In this document: piece after piece, positions 55,986-63,480 of the stretch
Layout of the letters: each line of letters starts with the position of its first letter
Position numbering within the stretch: the stretch's first letter is position 1
NCBI RefSeq assembly: GCF_010726765.1
Contig: NZ_AP022601.1
Location: 4,836,001-4,900,000, forward strand
Length of the DNA stretch: 64,000 nucleotides
Source of the DNA: Mycobacterium gallinarum
Lineage (GTDB): Bacteria > Actinomycetota > Actinomycetes > Mycobacteriales > Mycobacteriaceae
Direction: 5' to 3'
Made by a program: the position numbers and the translations under genes
The notes under the pieces: model-generated
Seen by the model: the letters and a program-made list of their open reading frames with translations, nothing else
Databases searched by the model: none
Told to the model about the DNA's origin: nothing

Positions 55986-57050
55986 TCAGGAATTTAACGG
56001 CCCTGTCACCCCACTCGTGGCCAGCGCGGCGTGTGATTCCCGGTTGTGCCCAGCATGAGGCCGAATCGAGATCTGAGGTGCGAACCGCAAGAATATCCGC
56101 GCGACCAGGGGGGCGGCGAACAGCATCAGCACCACACGGATCACCTGGGACGCCATGACGAACTGCACGTCGCAGTCGGATCCGATGGTGTACCCGAGCA
56201 CCGCGTAGATGCCGCCGGGGCTGGTCGCCAGATAGCCGTCGAGTTGGCTGAGTCCGGCGACGTCGGCCAGCACCATGCCGAAGCCGGCCACGACCAGGTT
56301 GAGGACCGCGATCAATGCCAGTGCAGTGGGCAGGATCCGGCGGATCGCGCGCAGTGATTCACGGTCGAACTCCAGCACTGTCTGCCATACGAAGAGCAGC
56401 GCCGCAGCCTGAACCAGCATCACAGGAACCTCGAGACCGCTGATCAATCCGCTGAATTCCAGCGCAATGGTGATCGCCATCGGGCCAAGCAGCCCGGCAC
56501 CGGGCAAGCGCACCGCACGGCCGGCCGCCGCGCCGACGACCACGAGCACTGCGATCAGCGGCAGGTTGAAAAAAATCGGCAGGATGCCTACGGCATCGGA
56601 ATGTGATGCGCTGGAACCGGATCCGCCGTAGATGACCGCGACGACGAAGGGCATGGCCGCGGTGATGATCGCGACGCGTAGATACTGCACCGCAGCGACG
56701 ACACGGTCGTCGGTGCCCAACTCACGGGCGATGGACACCACGCCGGACGAACCGCCTGCGACGAGCGAGAGCGCACCCGTCAGCGGGCTGATGCCGCGGT
56801 GCATGCCCAGCAGCGCGCCGCCGGCGATACAGACGGCCAGTGTCCCGACGGCAACGGCTACGAGCGCCACCCAGTCCGCAGCGCCGAGCGTGGAGAACGA
56901 AACGTCGCGAACCAGAAGTCCGGTGGCCACCCCGAGCACACCCTGCACGGCCAGAGTCGACGCCGGCACCGCCTGCGGCGCGTGGCGTGACAGGGTCCAG
57001 GCAAGGATTCCGCAGACCAGGGCGGTTGCGAGGAGCTCGATGGTGTTCAC
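55986..57050 (-). CDS. AbrB-family (ammonia monooxygenase regulator-like) membrane protein
   Basis: A 354-residue polytopic protein of about ten hydrophobic helices in two similar halves. The repeated GxxxG-rich halves include LVAGGSSGVVSIARELGTD and YLATSPGGIYAVLGYTIGSDCDVQFVMASQVIRV, which are the AbrB-like motifs. The family is annotated as AbrB/ammonia-monooxygenase-related, but no substrate is proven. Starts at ATG 57050 and is likely cotranscribed with the secreted protein downstream. Confidence 0.8.
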   Translation of the reverse strand: MNTIELLATALVCGILAWTLSRHAPQAVPASTLAVQGVLGVATGLLVRDVSFSTLGAADWVALVAVAVGTLAVCIAGGALLGMHRGISPLTGALSLVAGGSSGVVSIARELGTDDRVVAAVQYLRVAIITAAMPFVVAVIYGGSGSSASHSDAVGILPIFFNLPLIAVLVVVGAAAGRAVRLPGAGLLGPMAITIALEFSGLISGLEVPVMLVQAAALLFVWQTVLEFDRESLRAIRRILPTALALIAVLNLVVAGFGMVLADVAGLSQLDGYLATSPGGIYAVLGYTIGSDCDVQFVMASQVIRVVLMLFAAPLVARIFLRFAPQISIRPHAGHNRESHAALATSGVTGPLNS

Positions 57051-57179
57051 GAGCTCAGGTTCTGACGACGTCCTTGGTGATTCCTAAAAGCCACGGTGTG
57101 CACGGCTCCAAGAAACTTCAAAGAATTGGCCGCCAATCTCGTGTCACGCATCCCGGCGATACACGAAAGGAGACCGCTG

Positions 57180-58175
57180 ATGCACACGCAGGCGACAGGA
57201 GAAGGAACCCGTACCCGCAGGCCGCTGATCGGGTCCACGGTGTGGGATCGCGCGACTTTCGACGACGAGTGCTACACGGTCACGGTCGAACCGCACCAGG
57301 CCGAGGCTTGCCTGCACATCGTTTCCGAGCTGCGGCGACGCGGTAAGCGGATCGACACCGTTGAGCCCGCCGACTTCACTCACCCCGGGCTCTCTGAGTT
57401 GGCTCAGGTCATCAGCAAGCACGTGCACTCCGTCGCCGGGTTCGTCCTGTTGCGCGGGCTGCCGTCAAGCGGATGGACCGACGAGGAAGCGTCGATGCTC
57501 TATTGGGGCATCGGCACCTACCTGGGCCGGCCGCTGCCGCAGAATCGGGCCGGCGATCGCGTGTACCTGGTTCAGGACACCGGCGCGACGCTGATGGAGG
57601 CGCGCGGCTCAAAGACAAATCTCGGGATGATCTACCACACCGACTCGGCGGCTGCCTTCGTCGGCAGCCGTCCCGACATCCTCGCGCTGATGTGCCTGCG
57701 GAAGGCCCTGTCCGGTGGTGAGTCGCTGATGGTCAGCGGTCACACCGCCTACAACATCCTGCTGTCGACTCGGCCGGATCTGGTGGAGGTGCTCTACGGA
57801 GAGTTCCTCTTCGACCGGTCGAAGGACACGGCGGAGGGTGAGGACCCGGTGTCGCGCGGATCGGTGTTCACCGACACCGAAGAAGGTGTGGCGATCCGCT
57901 ACAACCGCTTGCACATCGAACTGGGACACCATCTTTCGGGCACTCCGCTCACCACGCTGCAGCGTGAGGCGCTTGATGCATTCGACGCGATACTGAACGA
58001 TCCGGCGAACGCGATCGATTTCACGATGGAGCCCGGCGACGTCTTCTTCGCCGACAACAACACCGTGCTCCACAACCGCAATGCCTTCACCGACGCAACC
58101 GAGGTGGAGAACCGACGCTGCTTGGTGCGACTCTGGCTCGCCGCCGGGTCGGCCAAGTACATGTGGAGCCGATGA
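57180..58175 (+). CDS. TauD/TfdA-like Fe(II)/2-oxoglutarate dioxygenase
   Basis: A 331-residue TauD/TfdA-superfamily enzyme. The facial-triad motif HTD (residues 153-155, in IYHTDSAA) and a distal His in NTVLHNRNAF with the Arg of VRLWL are present, so iron and 2-oxoglutarate binding look complete. The ATG at 57180 has GAAAGGAGA just upstream and is preferred over 57096. The last four codons overlap the 3' end of the tRNA fragment on the opposite strand. The substrate is unknown. Confidence 0.83.
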   Translation: MHTQATGEGTRTRRPLIGSTVWDRATFDDECYTVTVEPHQAEACLHIVSELRRRGKRIDTVEPADFTHPGLSELAQVISKHVHSVAGFVLLRGLPSSGWTDEEASMLYWGIGTYLGRPLPQNRAGDRVYLVQDTGATLMEARGSKTNLGMIYHTDSAAAFVGSRPDILALMCLRKALSGGESLMVSGHTAYNILLSTRPDLVEVLYGEFLFDRSKDTAEGEDPVSRGSVFTDTEEGVAIRYNRLHIELGHHLSGTPLTTLQREALDAFDAILNDPANAIDFTMEPGDVFFADNNTVLHNRNAFTDATEVENRRCLVRLWLAAGSAKYMWSR

Positions 58176-58208
58176 CGGGAATCGAACCCGCGTATTCAGC
58201 TTGGGAAG
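58164..58208 (-). other. Orphan 3' half of tRNA-Gly(CCC): attachment-site scar
   Basis: Read on the minus strand, these 45 bases give the anticodon-loop end CTTCCCAA, the variable region, a perfect T-arm (GCGGGTTCGATTCCCGT) and an acceptor 3' strand CATCGGC plus T and an encoded CCA. The 5' half is missing: the bases to the right do not pair with the acceptor strand and have no D-arm. This is the layout left when an element integrates into a tRNA gene and the intact tRNA is rebuilt at its far end. The anticodon CCC indicates glycine. Confidence 0.78.
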
Positions 58209-58220
58209 TCGATTCGCTGC

Positions 58221-58246
58221 GTCCACGCGGGTCCACGCGGGTCCAC
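58221..58246. repeat. Short 10-bp tandem repeat beside attachment site
   Basis: GTCCACGCGG occurs twice in direct succession (58221-58230, 58231-58240) and a third partial copy GTCCAC follows. It begins 12 bp inside the element from the tRNA scar. Integrase arm-type sites are often short direct repeats near the core, but this is only positional. Confidence 0.4.
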
Positions 58247-58441
58247 CGCTGTCGTTCGTCGAGCATCTGACCTGCGCAATCGGACCGTGGTGGACGGTAG
58301 TGGATCAGGGCGGATGGCCGGGAGTTAGCCGCGAGTTGTGATACTCACGTGATACCGACGCCGTATCGGCTTGAGCGCGGCGCGGTCACGAAAACGCCTG
58401 TTCGCCGCGAGGGTGTGGGTGGCTACTGCCATGATGTGGTC

Positions 58442-59167
58442 GTGTCCACTACCAAGGTGATCGACCTGCAAGACCGGCCGGTGTACGGGTTCGGTCAGGT
58501 CGACCACATTCTCGGTCTCAAGGCCGGCACCTCTGCGCGGTGGATCGACGGCTACCAGCGCAGGGGCAAGAGCTATCCGCCGGTGATCCGTCCCGAGCCC
58601 ACAGGCGACGAGGTAGTGACGTGGGGCGAGTTCGTCGAGGCCCGACTGCTCGCCGAATACCGCGACGCGGGCGTGCCGCTCGTCAGGATGCGGCCGGCCG
58701 TCGAGACGCTGCGCGAGGAGCTCGACACGCTCTACCCGCTGGCGTCGGCCAAGACGTGGCTGGCCGTCGAGGGCCGCGAGCTCGTGCGCAAGGTCCAGGA
58801 CGCCGTCGGCCTCGATCGACGGCTACTGATCGTCGTGCGCAACGACCAACAGATGCTCGACTGGTCCGCGCCGGCGCAGGAGTTCGCCGACTCGCTGGAA
58901 TGGGAGACGGTCGGCCGGCGCAAGCGGCCCGAAGTGACGAGGTTGCGACCCGACCCGGCGATCCGTGACGTCGTCGTCGACCCGCTACAGCGGTTCGGTG
59001 AGCCGTCGACGCGTGGTGTGCCGACCGAGGTCATCCGCGAGCTCTACGCTGCCGGCGACCCAATCGAGATGATCGCCGAGCTCTACGGCTTGCCACGTGA
59101 ACTCGTCGAGGCGGCCGTGCGCTACGAGCTCAGGGCGGCCGAGGCGTACGCGGCGCGAGCCAGCTAG
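58442..59167 (+). CDS. DUF433-type antitoxin
   Basis: About 241 residues. An N-terminal MerR-like helix-turn-helix region (VYGFGQVDHILGLKAGTSARWIDGYQRRGKSYPPVI, then VVTWGEFVEARLLAEYRDAGVPLVRMRPAVETLREE) is followed by a C-terminal DUF433 helix-turn-helix (GVPTEVIRELYAAGDPIEMIAELYGLPRELVEAAVRYE). GTG 58442 is chosen; the ATG at 58349 is an alternative. It is followed after 18 nt by a PIN-like gene, the classical DUF433/VapC45 arrangement, so it is likely the antitoxin and autoregulator. Confidence 0.76.
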   Translation: MSTTKVIDLQDRPVYGFGQVDHILGLKAGTSARWIDGYQRRGKSYPPVIRPEPTGDEVVTWGEFVEARLLAEYRDAGVPLVRMRPAVETLREELDTLYPLASAKTWLAVEGRELVRKVQDAVGLDRRLLIVVRNDQQMLDWSAPAQEFADSLEWETVGRRKRPEVTRLRPDPAIRDVVVDPLQRFGEPSTRGVPTEVIRELYAAGDPIEMIAELYGLPRELVEAAVRYELRAAEAYAARAS

Positions 59168-59185
59168 ACCAGCGGGCCGCCGGGG

Positions 59186-59617
59186 ATGGTTGCCGTCGAG
59201 CACCTCGTGCGGTTCTACGTCGACGAGAGCGCGACCGGCCTCGGCCTCGCATTGACTGCGGCACGCCGCGACACAATCCACGCGGGGCACGCGCTCATCC
59301 CCGAGTGCCCTCGCGGCGCGCTCGACACCGAGTGGATTCCCGCCGTGGCTGCCCGCGGCCTCATTGTCATTACCCGCGACAAGCGGCTACGGACCAAGCC
59401 CGTCGAGGTGCGGGCGCTGTGGGAGCACGGGTTGCGGGTGTTCTGCATCGGCGGCAAGCGCGATCTGTCGACGTGGCAATGGCTTGAGCGAGTAGTGCGG
59501 CAATGGCCGCGGATCGAGGCGCTCATCGAGCAGCGCGACACTGGCCCGTGGATTTACATGCTCAACGAGAACAGGGTCGACGAGTTCGTGCCGCCGTGGG
59601 CCGTCGGCCAACAGTGA
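59186..59617 (+). CDS. PIN-like (VapC45/DUF5615-type) toxin
   Basis: A 143-residue protein with the PIN-like pattern: first acid in RFYVDESATGLGLA (Asp), a second in GALDTEWIPAVAARGLIVITRDK, where the ITRDKR motif places the late acidic residue. These acids would bind Mg2+ in a ribonuclease. It lies downstream of a DUF433 antitoxin. Together they form a probable toxin-antitoxin or phage-defence module carried by the element. Confidence 0.76.
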   Translation: MVAVEHLVRFYVDESATGLGLALTAARRDTIHAGHALIPECPRGALDTEWIPAVAARGLIVITRDKRLRTKPVEVRALWEHGLRVFCIGGKRDLSTWQWLERVVRQWPRIEALIEQRDTGPWIYMLNENRVDEFVPPWAVGQQ

Positions 59618-59673
59618 CAACCCGACGCACGACCCGCCGGAGTCGAAGCGACGCAGAGAACCCGCGCAGCCCG

Positions 59674-60621
59674 TTACCTCTTGGCGAGCAGGGGTCCGAA
59701 TACTTGGTCGGCGAGGGCGATTGCGTCAGCCTGGCCGACGATGAAACCGTCGAGGTCGGGATGCTTATCGAGATGTGACTGCGCGGCCTCGGGGTCGGTG
59801 TGGAAGGTGATCGACCGACACGCGGTATTCGCAAGGGTTCCGCAGCAGTCGGTGCGGCCGATGACGACGGCCGCGCTGGGGGGTTGCCACGTCCATTCGT
59901 CGCCGCGGCGTTGAATGTGGATCGGTGTTCCTGAGTCGGGGTCGGTCGAGTCGATGGTGCCGTCACCGCCGGTCATCAGCGGGATGCCGAGCGCGTCGAT
60001 TGCACACATTGCGGCGACCGAGCGGTGGTCGGCAAGCTGGACGGTGTGGCCTGTGCGCCGGCCAGAAAAGGGGTAAGCGACCTCAACCTGTCCATCGGGT
60101 GCGGTGTGCACGAGGTCGGCGCTGGCGAGTTGGTTCAGCGCGTCATCGAGATCAACGCCGACTGCGGCGGCCGTCGACGCTAGGTCGTCGCGATGAGCCT
60201 GGCCTTTATCGCAGAATGCCCGCAGCACGGCTTGGTGAATTCCGCGGATCGCGGGCGGGAGTTGGGCAGCCGACTCGGCTACAGACTGCGGTCTGCGGGC
60301 CGACTGCTCGCGCATCGGTTCGACCTGGTGTGGCGCTTGGGCGCGCAACGCGTCAAGCACCCGTTGGCGCGTGGGCAGGTCGAGTCGGCACGCATCGCCA
60401 ATCGGCGCGCCGGCCTCGGGCCGCATCACGTCAACACTGTCGATAAGCACGGTCGGCGAAGGATAGCGGCCGACGCGGTCGATAATCGGCGCGTGGATGC
60501 CCAGCGCGGCCAGGCATTCGTTGACGAGCGCCCTGGCGGTGTCGGCGTTGGGGCATCCCGGCGACGTGAGTAGTTCGATACGCAGGTTGGCTCGCTTCTG
60601 CGGGGTGGGTGTGGTGCTCAC
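59674..60621 (-). CDS. MerB-like organomercurial lyase with N-terminal thioredoxin-like domain
   Basis: A 315-residue protein. Residues ~12-95 look like a thioredoxin-fold domain with a lone Cys in SPGCPNA and the cis-Pro-like PSPTVLIDSVDV. Residues ~120-315 match MerB: YPFSGRRTGHTVQLADHRSVAAMCAIDALG, GTPIHI, CCGTLANTACRSITFHTDPEAAQ. The MerB catalytic residues Cys96, Asp99 and Cys159 correspond to Cys206, Asp209 and Cys268 with near-identical spacing (3 and 62 residues here, 3 and 63 in MerB). It should cleave C-Hg bonds. No merA, merR or transport gene is in the window. Confidence 0.78.
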   Translation of the reverse strand: MSTTPTPQKRANLRIELLTSPGCPNADTARALVNECLAALGIHAPIIDRVGRYPSPTVLIDSVDVMRPEAGAPIGDACRLDLPTRQRVLDALRAQAPHQVEPMREQSARRPQSVAESAAQLPPAIRGIHQAVLRAFCDKGQAHRDDLASTAAAVGVDLDDALNQLASADLVHTAPDGQVEVAYPFSGRRTGHTVQLADHRSVAAMCAIDALGIPLMTGGDGTIDSTDPDSGTPIHIQRRGDEWTWQPPSAAVVIGRTDCCGTLANTACRSITFHTDPEAAQSHLDKHPDLDGFIVGQADAIALADQVFGPLLAKR

Positions 60622-60788
60622 TCAACCAGCATGACACCCGCGCCGAGGTGGGCCACGGGCCAACCTTGACCGCCCGGCGCACCACCCGCCGGCGCCGTTT
60701 CGGCGCGGTCGTCCCGAGCCAGACCGCCGGTGCCGCGCCCTAATTCACCCGAGTTTGCTGGCATCCGGCCGAAAAAACTCGGCCGCTC

Positions 60789-60822
60789 AAAAAAATTCCT
60801 GACTACCGCGCCGGCAGTCAGG
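60789..60822 (-). terminator. Rho-independent terminator, leftward
   Basis: On the minus strand a 7-bp stem (CCTGACT/AGTCAGG, 60798-60804 and 60816-60822) with an 11-nt GC-rich loop is followed by AATTTTTTTG, a run of seven T. It lies 28 nt after the DinB-like stop and would end that leftward transcript before the MerB-like gene. A second, T-less 7-bp hairpin (60766-60785, CGGCCGA/TCGGCCG) lies just beyond. Confidence 0.65.
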
Positions 60823-60850
60823 TGGGGGGTGCCTCGATATTTTTCGGGTG

Positions 60851-61384
60851 TCACATTCGGGCCAGTGTTAATTGTCGGCGGTGGTGATCGTAGTGCTGAC
60901 CCGGATAGCGGTAGACGTCGGCGAGCGTCATGTATTCCCGGAAATAGGGGTCCCAGCCGGGCGGGTAGTGCATGCCTCGGCGCATGGAGGTGTCGTTCGC
61001 TCTGGCGAGGGACCGCTGTAGCTTGTCGATTTCGCGGTCCATCTTCTTGCCCATCCGGCGGCGGTTGTAGAAGAGAGCCGCGGCGCAGGACCCGTAGTAG
61101 TTGATCACATGGAACGGCGGTGTGACTGCGTCGAGCATCCGCGCATAGGCACGGCTGACCCGGTCAGGCAGTCGCCCGAATATGCGCACGAGAAACAGCA
61201 GTCGTCGCACGAGCATGTATGCGAACACCATGTGGAATAACAGCTGTTCGTTGGTCCACCGTGTGCCTGAGGTGGGTTTGTTCCAGTCGTCATCGGCTGC
61301 GACGGCCAGGAGACGATGGAGGTCGGCGCGGGCGCGCTCCAAGTCGGCCGCCATTGCTGCCCGATCGGTCGTTGGCTCCGACAT
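60851..61384 (-). CDS. DinB-like (DfsB/mycothiol-transferase fold) protein
   Basis: A 177-residue four-helix-bundle protein of the DinB/MDMPI superfamily. Possible metal ligands are His in WTNEQLLFHMVFAYML and the pair in GQHYDHHRRQL. Many actinobacterial members use mycothiol, for example in detoxification, but the reaction here is unknown. It is followed by an intrinsic terminator and lies between the MerB-like gene and the phage head genes, as element cargo. Confidence 0.74.
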   Translation of the reverse strand: MSEPTTDRAAMAADLERARADLHRLLAVAADDDWNKPTSGTRWTNEQLLFHMVFAYMLVRRLLFLVRIFGRLPDRVSRAYARMLDAVTPPFHVINYYGSCAAALFYNRRRMGKKMDREIDKLQRSLARANDTSMRRGMHYPPGWDPYFREYMTLADVYRYPGQHYDHHRRQLTLARM

Positions 61385-61443
61385 GGGTCACCTCGATCCG
61401 CGCTGTGTCGCGCCAGCTTCAAGCCTATGCACCATGAGCCCGG

Positions 61444-61626
61444 TCAGAACCGCCATTCAGGCGGCCGTGGGTCGACGGCCGCGTGGGGATCGCTCGACAG
61501 CGGTGGCGTGGAGCCGAGGCGGCAGCCGTTGGCGTGGTCGTCGGGATCAAACGACGCGGTGCCGCAGGTGCAGCGGGCGAGCTCGGGCGGAAACTCGGGC
61601 TTGTCGGGTGTAGTGGTCACGGGCAC
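61444..61626 (-). CDS. Small Cys-containing phage-module protein
   Basis: A 60-residue reading frame, GTG start, with CTC and a later Cys (RCTCGTASFDPDDHANGCRLG) that could bind a metal, and a Pro-rich C-terminus. It is on the same strand as, and just downstream of, the head genes. Small size and no known family keep confidence low. Confidence 0.4.
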   Translation of the reverse strand: MPVTTTPDKPEFPPELARCTCGTASFDPDDHANGCRLGSTPPLSSDPHAAVDPRPPEWRF

Positions 61627-61708
61627 CCCGGCCGGTTAGGAGTGCGGCCGGGGTGCCCGCAGTCGGTCACCGGCGGTTGCCGGGCGAGGGACCGCCGGCG
61701 GCGACGAC

Positions 61709-62185
61709 TTAGTAGAACCAGGCGGGCTGCTTGTCGGCGTCACGGTCGGCCGGCTCGGTCGAGTGACCCACCTCGGTCATCGGCACGGCCGTCTCGTTGG
61801 GCACGGCCGCGAGAACCTCGATCATGCCCTCGTCGTGGGTGCACAGCGTCACCCAATGCTCACGCCGGCTCGGCGCGATCTTGCCGAGCCGCAGCGCCTC
61901 GTCGACGGCGGCCTCGATCTTCTGCGCCTTGGCCGCGGCGGCCATCTGCCGACCTTGCTGGGCGTCGTGGCGCAGCGCGGCGAGGGTCTGGGTGTCGACC
62001 ACCTCTAGACCGGCCTCGCGTGCCGCAGCGGCCACGGTGGACGGCTTTTCGGGGTTCATGCCGGCAGCCTGCGCCGCTAGATCGGCGACAGTGGCGAGGA
62101 TCAGGTCAACATCGGTGGTGTCGGCGGGCAGGCCGAGGGCCTCGATCAGCGCGGCGGCCTGCTCGACGTTGAATGTGAGTGCCAT
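61709..62185 (-). CDS. Phage head protein like the C-terminus of Mu-I-type protease/scaffold
   Basis: A 158-residue protein with an RBS AGGGAGAC before its ATG. The N-terminus (VEQAAALIEALGLPADTTDVDLILATVADL) is helical and the C-terminal half (AALRHDAQQGRQMAAAAKAQKIEAAVDEALRLGKIAPSRREHW ... PNETAVPMTEVGHS) resembles the scaffold-like region of Mu gpI-type prohead proteases. It is downstream of the capsid gene, 21 bp away, whereas the protease itself is upstream of it. Confidence 0.68.
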   Translation of the reverse strand: MALTFNVEQAAALIEALGLPADTTDVDLILATVADLAAQAAGMNPEKPSTVAAAAREAGLEVVDTQTLAALRHDAQQGRQMAAAAKAQKIEAAVDEALRLGKIAPSRREHWVTLCTHDEGMIEVLAAVPNETAVPMTEVGHSTEPADRDADKQPAWFY

Positions 62186-62206
62186 TCTTGTTGTCTCCCT
62201 TGGTTT

Positions 62207-63079
62207 CTAAACGCCGAGGATCTTCTTGGCGGCGTAGGGTCGGTCGACCGCGAACGCGGGCACGGCGTACGCCTGCACCCACATCGAGCGCGTCGAGCGG
62301 TCGTCGTACACCTCGACGGTCAGCGCCGTCTCGAATCCGACGGTGCCGACCATGCCGCCCTGCGCGACGAACGCGGTGCCCTCGGGGATGCGCGGATTCG
62401 AGAACATCTCAAGGCCCGCCGATTCGAGCATCGCGCCGAGGTTTTCGGCGTACGCCTGGCGCAGCGCACGCGCCTGCGACGGATGCACGAGCAGCGTGTC
62501 GTGCGCGACGCCGAGCTCCTCAAGGTCGGCGAGCTCCTGGGCCTGCGCGAAATGCGCGGTCGGCCGGTTGCCGGACGCGGTGAGGTTGGCGTCGGGTCCG
62601 ACGAACACCAAGTTGTCCCAGCTATTCGCGGTGGCGACGCTGGCGATACTGGCGGCTTGCAGCGCCTCGACAGCGCGGGTGTCGAGCTTGCGAGCGATCG
62701 TGTTCGCCAATTGCGTTGTCTGCTGGTCCAGATAGCTCACATCGTTGCGCGTGCGCTGCTCGTCGGTCACCTGGAACTTGCCGCCCCAATCCTCGACGGC
62801 GGCAAGCCGCGGCTCGGGTTCGACGCCCTCGACGACCTTGTACTCGGCGCCGGGCGTGCGCTTCTCGACGTCGCTGGTGAAAAAGTCACTCGCCGCGATC
62901 ACGGAATAGAGCAGGCCACCGCCCTGCACCTGGGCGCCGAACGGCCTAAATACGCGAGGGAGCAAGATTTGCGAATCTGCAAGGCGCGCAATCTGGTCGC
63001 GCATGATCGACGGGGTTTTCAGAGCCACGTCGACGGTGAGCCGGCGGCCGGTGAGCTCGGGAATGAGCGGGTTAGGCAT
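62207..63079 (-). CDS. Phage major capsid protein
   Basis: A 290-residue actinophage-type major capsid protein. Typical features are the start PNPLIPELTGRRLTVDVALKTPSIMRDQIARLAD, a long N-arm and E-loop, the P-domain helix (DQQTTQLANTIARKLDTRAVEAL), and the C-terminal A-domain with TLLVHPSQARALRQAY and MVGTVGFETALTVEVYDD. It will assemble the icosahedral shell. It sits downstream of a DUF2190 protein and a Mu-I-type protease, a normal head-gene order. Confidence 0.87.
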   Translation of the reverse strand: MPNPLIPELTGRRLTVDVALKTPSIMRDQIARLADSQILLPRVFRPFGAQVQGGGLLYSVIAASDFFTSDVEKRTPGAEYKVVEGVEPEPRLAAVEDWGGKFQVTDEQRTRNDVSYLDQQTTQLANTIARKLDTRAVEALQAASIASVATANSWDNLVFVGPDANLTASGNRPTAHFAQAQELADLEELGVAHDTLLVHPSQARALRQAYAENLGAMLESAGLEMFSNPRIPEGTAFVAQGGMVGTVGFETALTVEVYDDRSTRSMWVQAYAVPAFAVDRPYAAKKILGV

Positions 63080-63094
63080 GAGCGTGAATCCTCC

Positions 63095-63478
63095 CTAGTA
63101 CAAGCTGATTTCGGCGTCGGCGGCGTCCGCCGCGCCGGTGATCGCGTAGCCGACGGCGACGCCGGCGGCCTTGGTGGCGGCCATCCCGTTCGCGCCGACC
63201 TGCACCTCGGCGCCGGCGGCGATCGCACCGGAGGCGGTCACGCGCACGACGCGGCCACCGCCACGCACCACACGCACGAGCTCACCCACGGCGGCGTCGT
63301 TTCCGGCCACGCCGCACGTGCGGCCGGCGGCAGCTGCGGGCGCAACGCTGATGTTGCCGCCGGCGGTGCGGTCGCCGCTGATCGCGAGGAACCGCTTGGC
63401 GGTCACGGCGGCCGTGGCCTGCCCGGTGATGGTTGCGCCGGGGTCGTACACCGACGGGTTGGCGATGGTTGTCGACAC
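63095..63478 (-). CDS. DUF2190 capsid-decoration-like protein
   Basis: A 127-residue, Ala/Gly-rich β-protein typical of DUF2190 (Gp-D-like cement proteins): YDPGATITGQATAAVTAKRFLAISG, then GNDAAVGELVRVVRGGGRVVRVTASGAIAAGAEVQVGANGMAATKAAGVAVGYAITGA. The GTG at 63478 is used; upstream residues in the same frame are a shadow of the protease. It is followed by the capsid gene after 15 bp. Confidence 0.8.
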   Translation of the reverse strand: MSTTIANPSVYDPGATITGQATAAVTAKRFLAISGDRTAGGNISVAPAAAAGRTCGVAGNDAAVGELVRVVRGGGRVVRVTASGAIAAGAEVQVGANGMAATKAAGVAVGYAITGAADAADAEISLY

Positions 63479-63480
63479 GG

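Noticed and set aside
58164..58240. A complete tRNA-Gly gene
   Set aside because: Only the anticodon loop to CCA end is tRNA-like. The bases to the right do not pair with the acceptor strand and contain no D-arm.
58221..58246. CRISPR-like repeat array
   Set aside because: The repeat is 10 bp, directly adjacent with no spacers and only two and a half copies.
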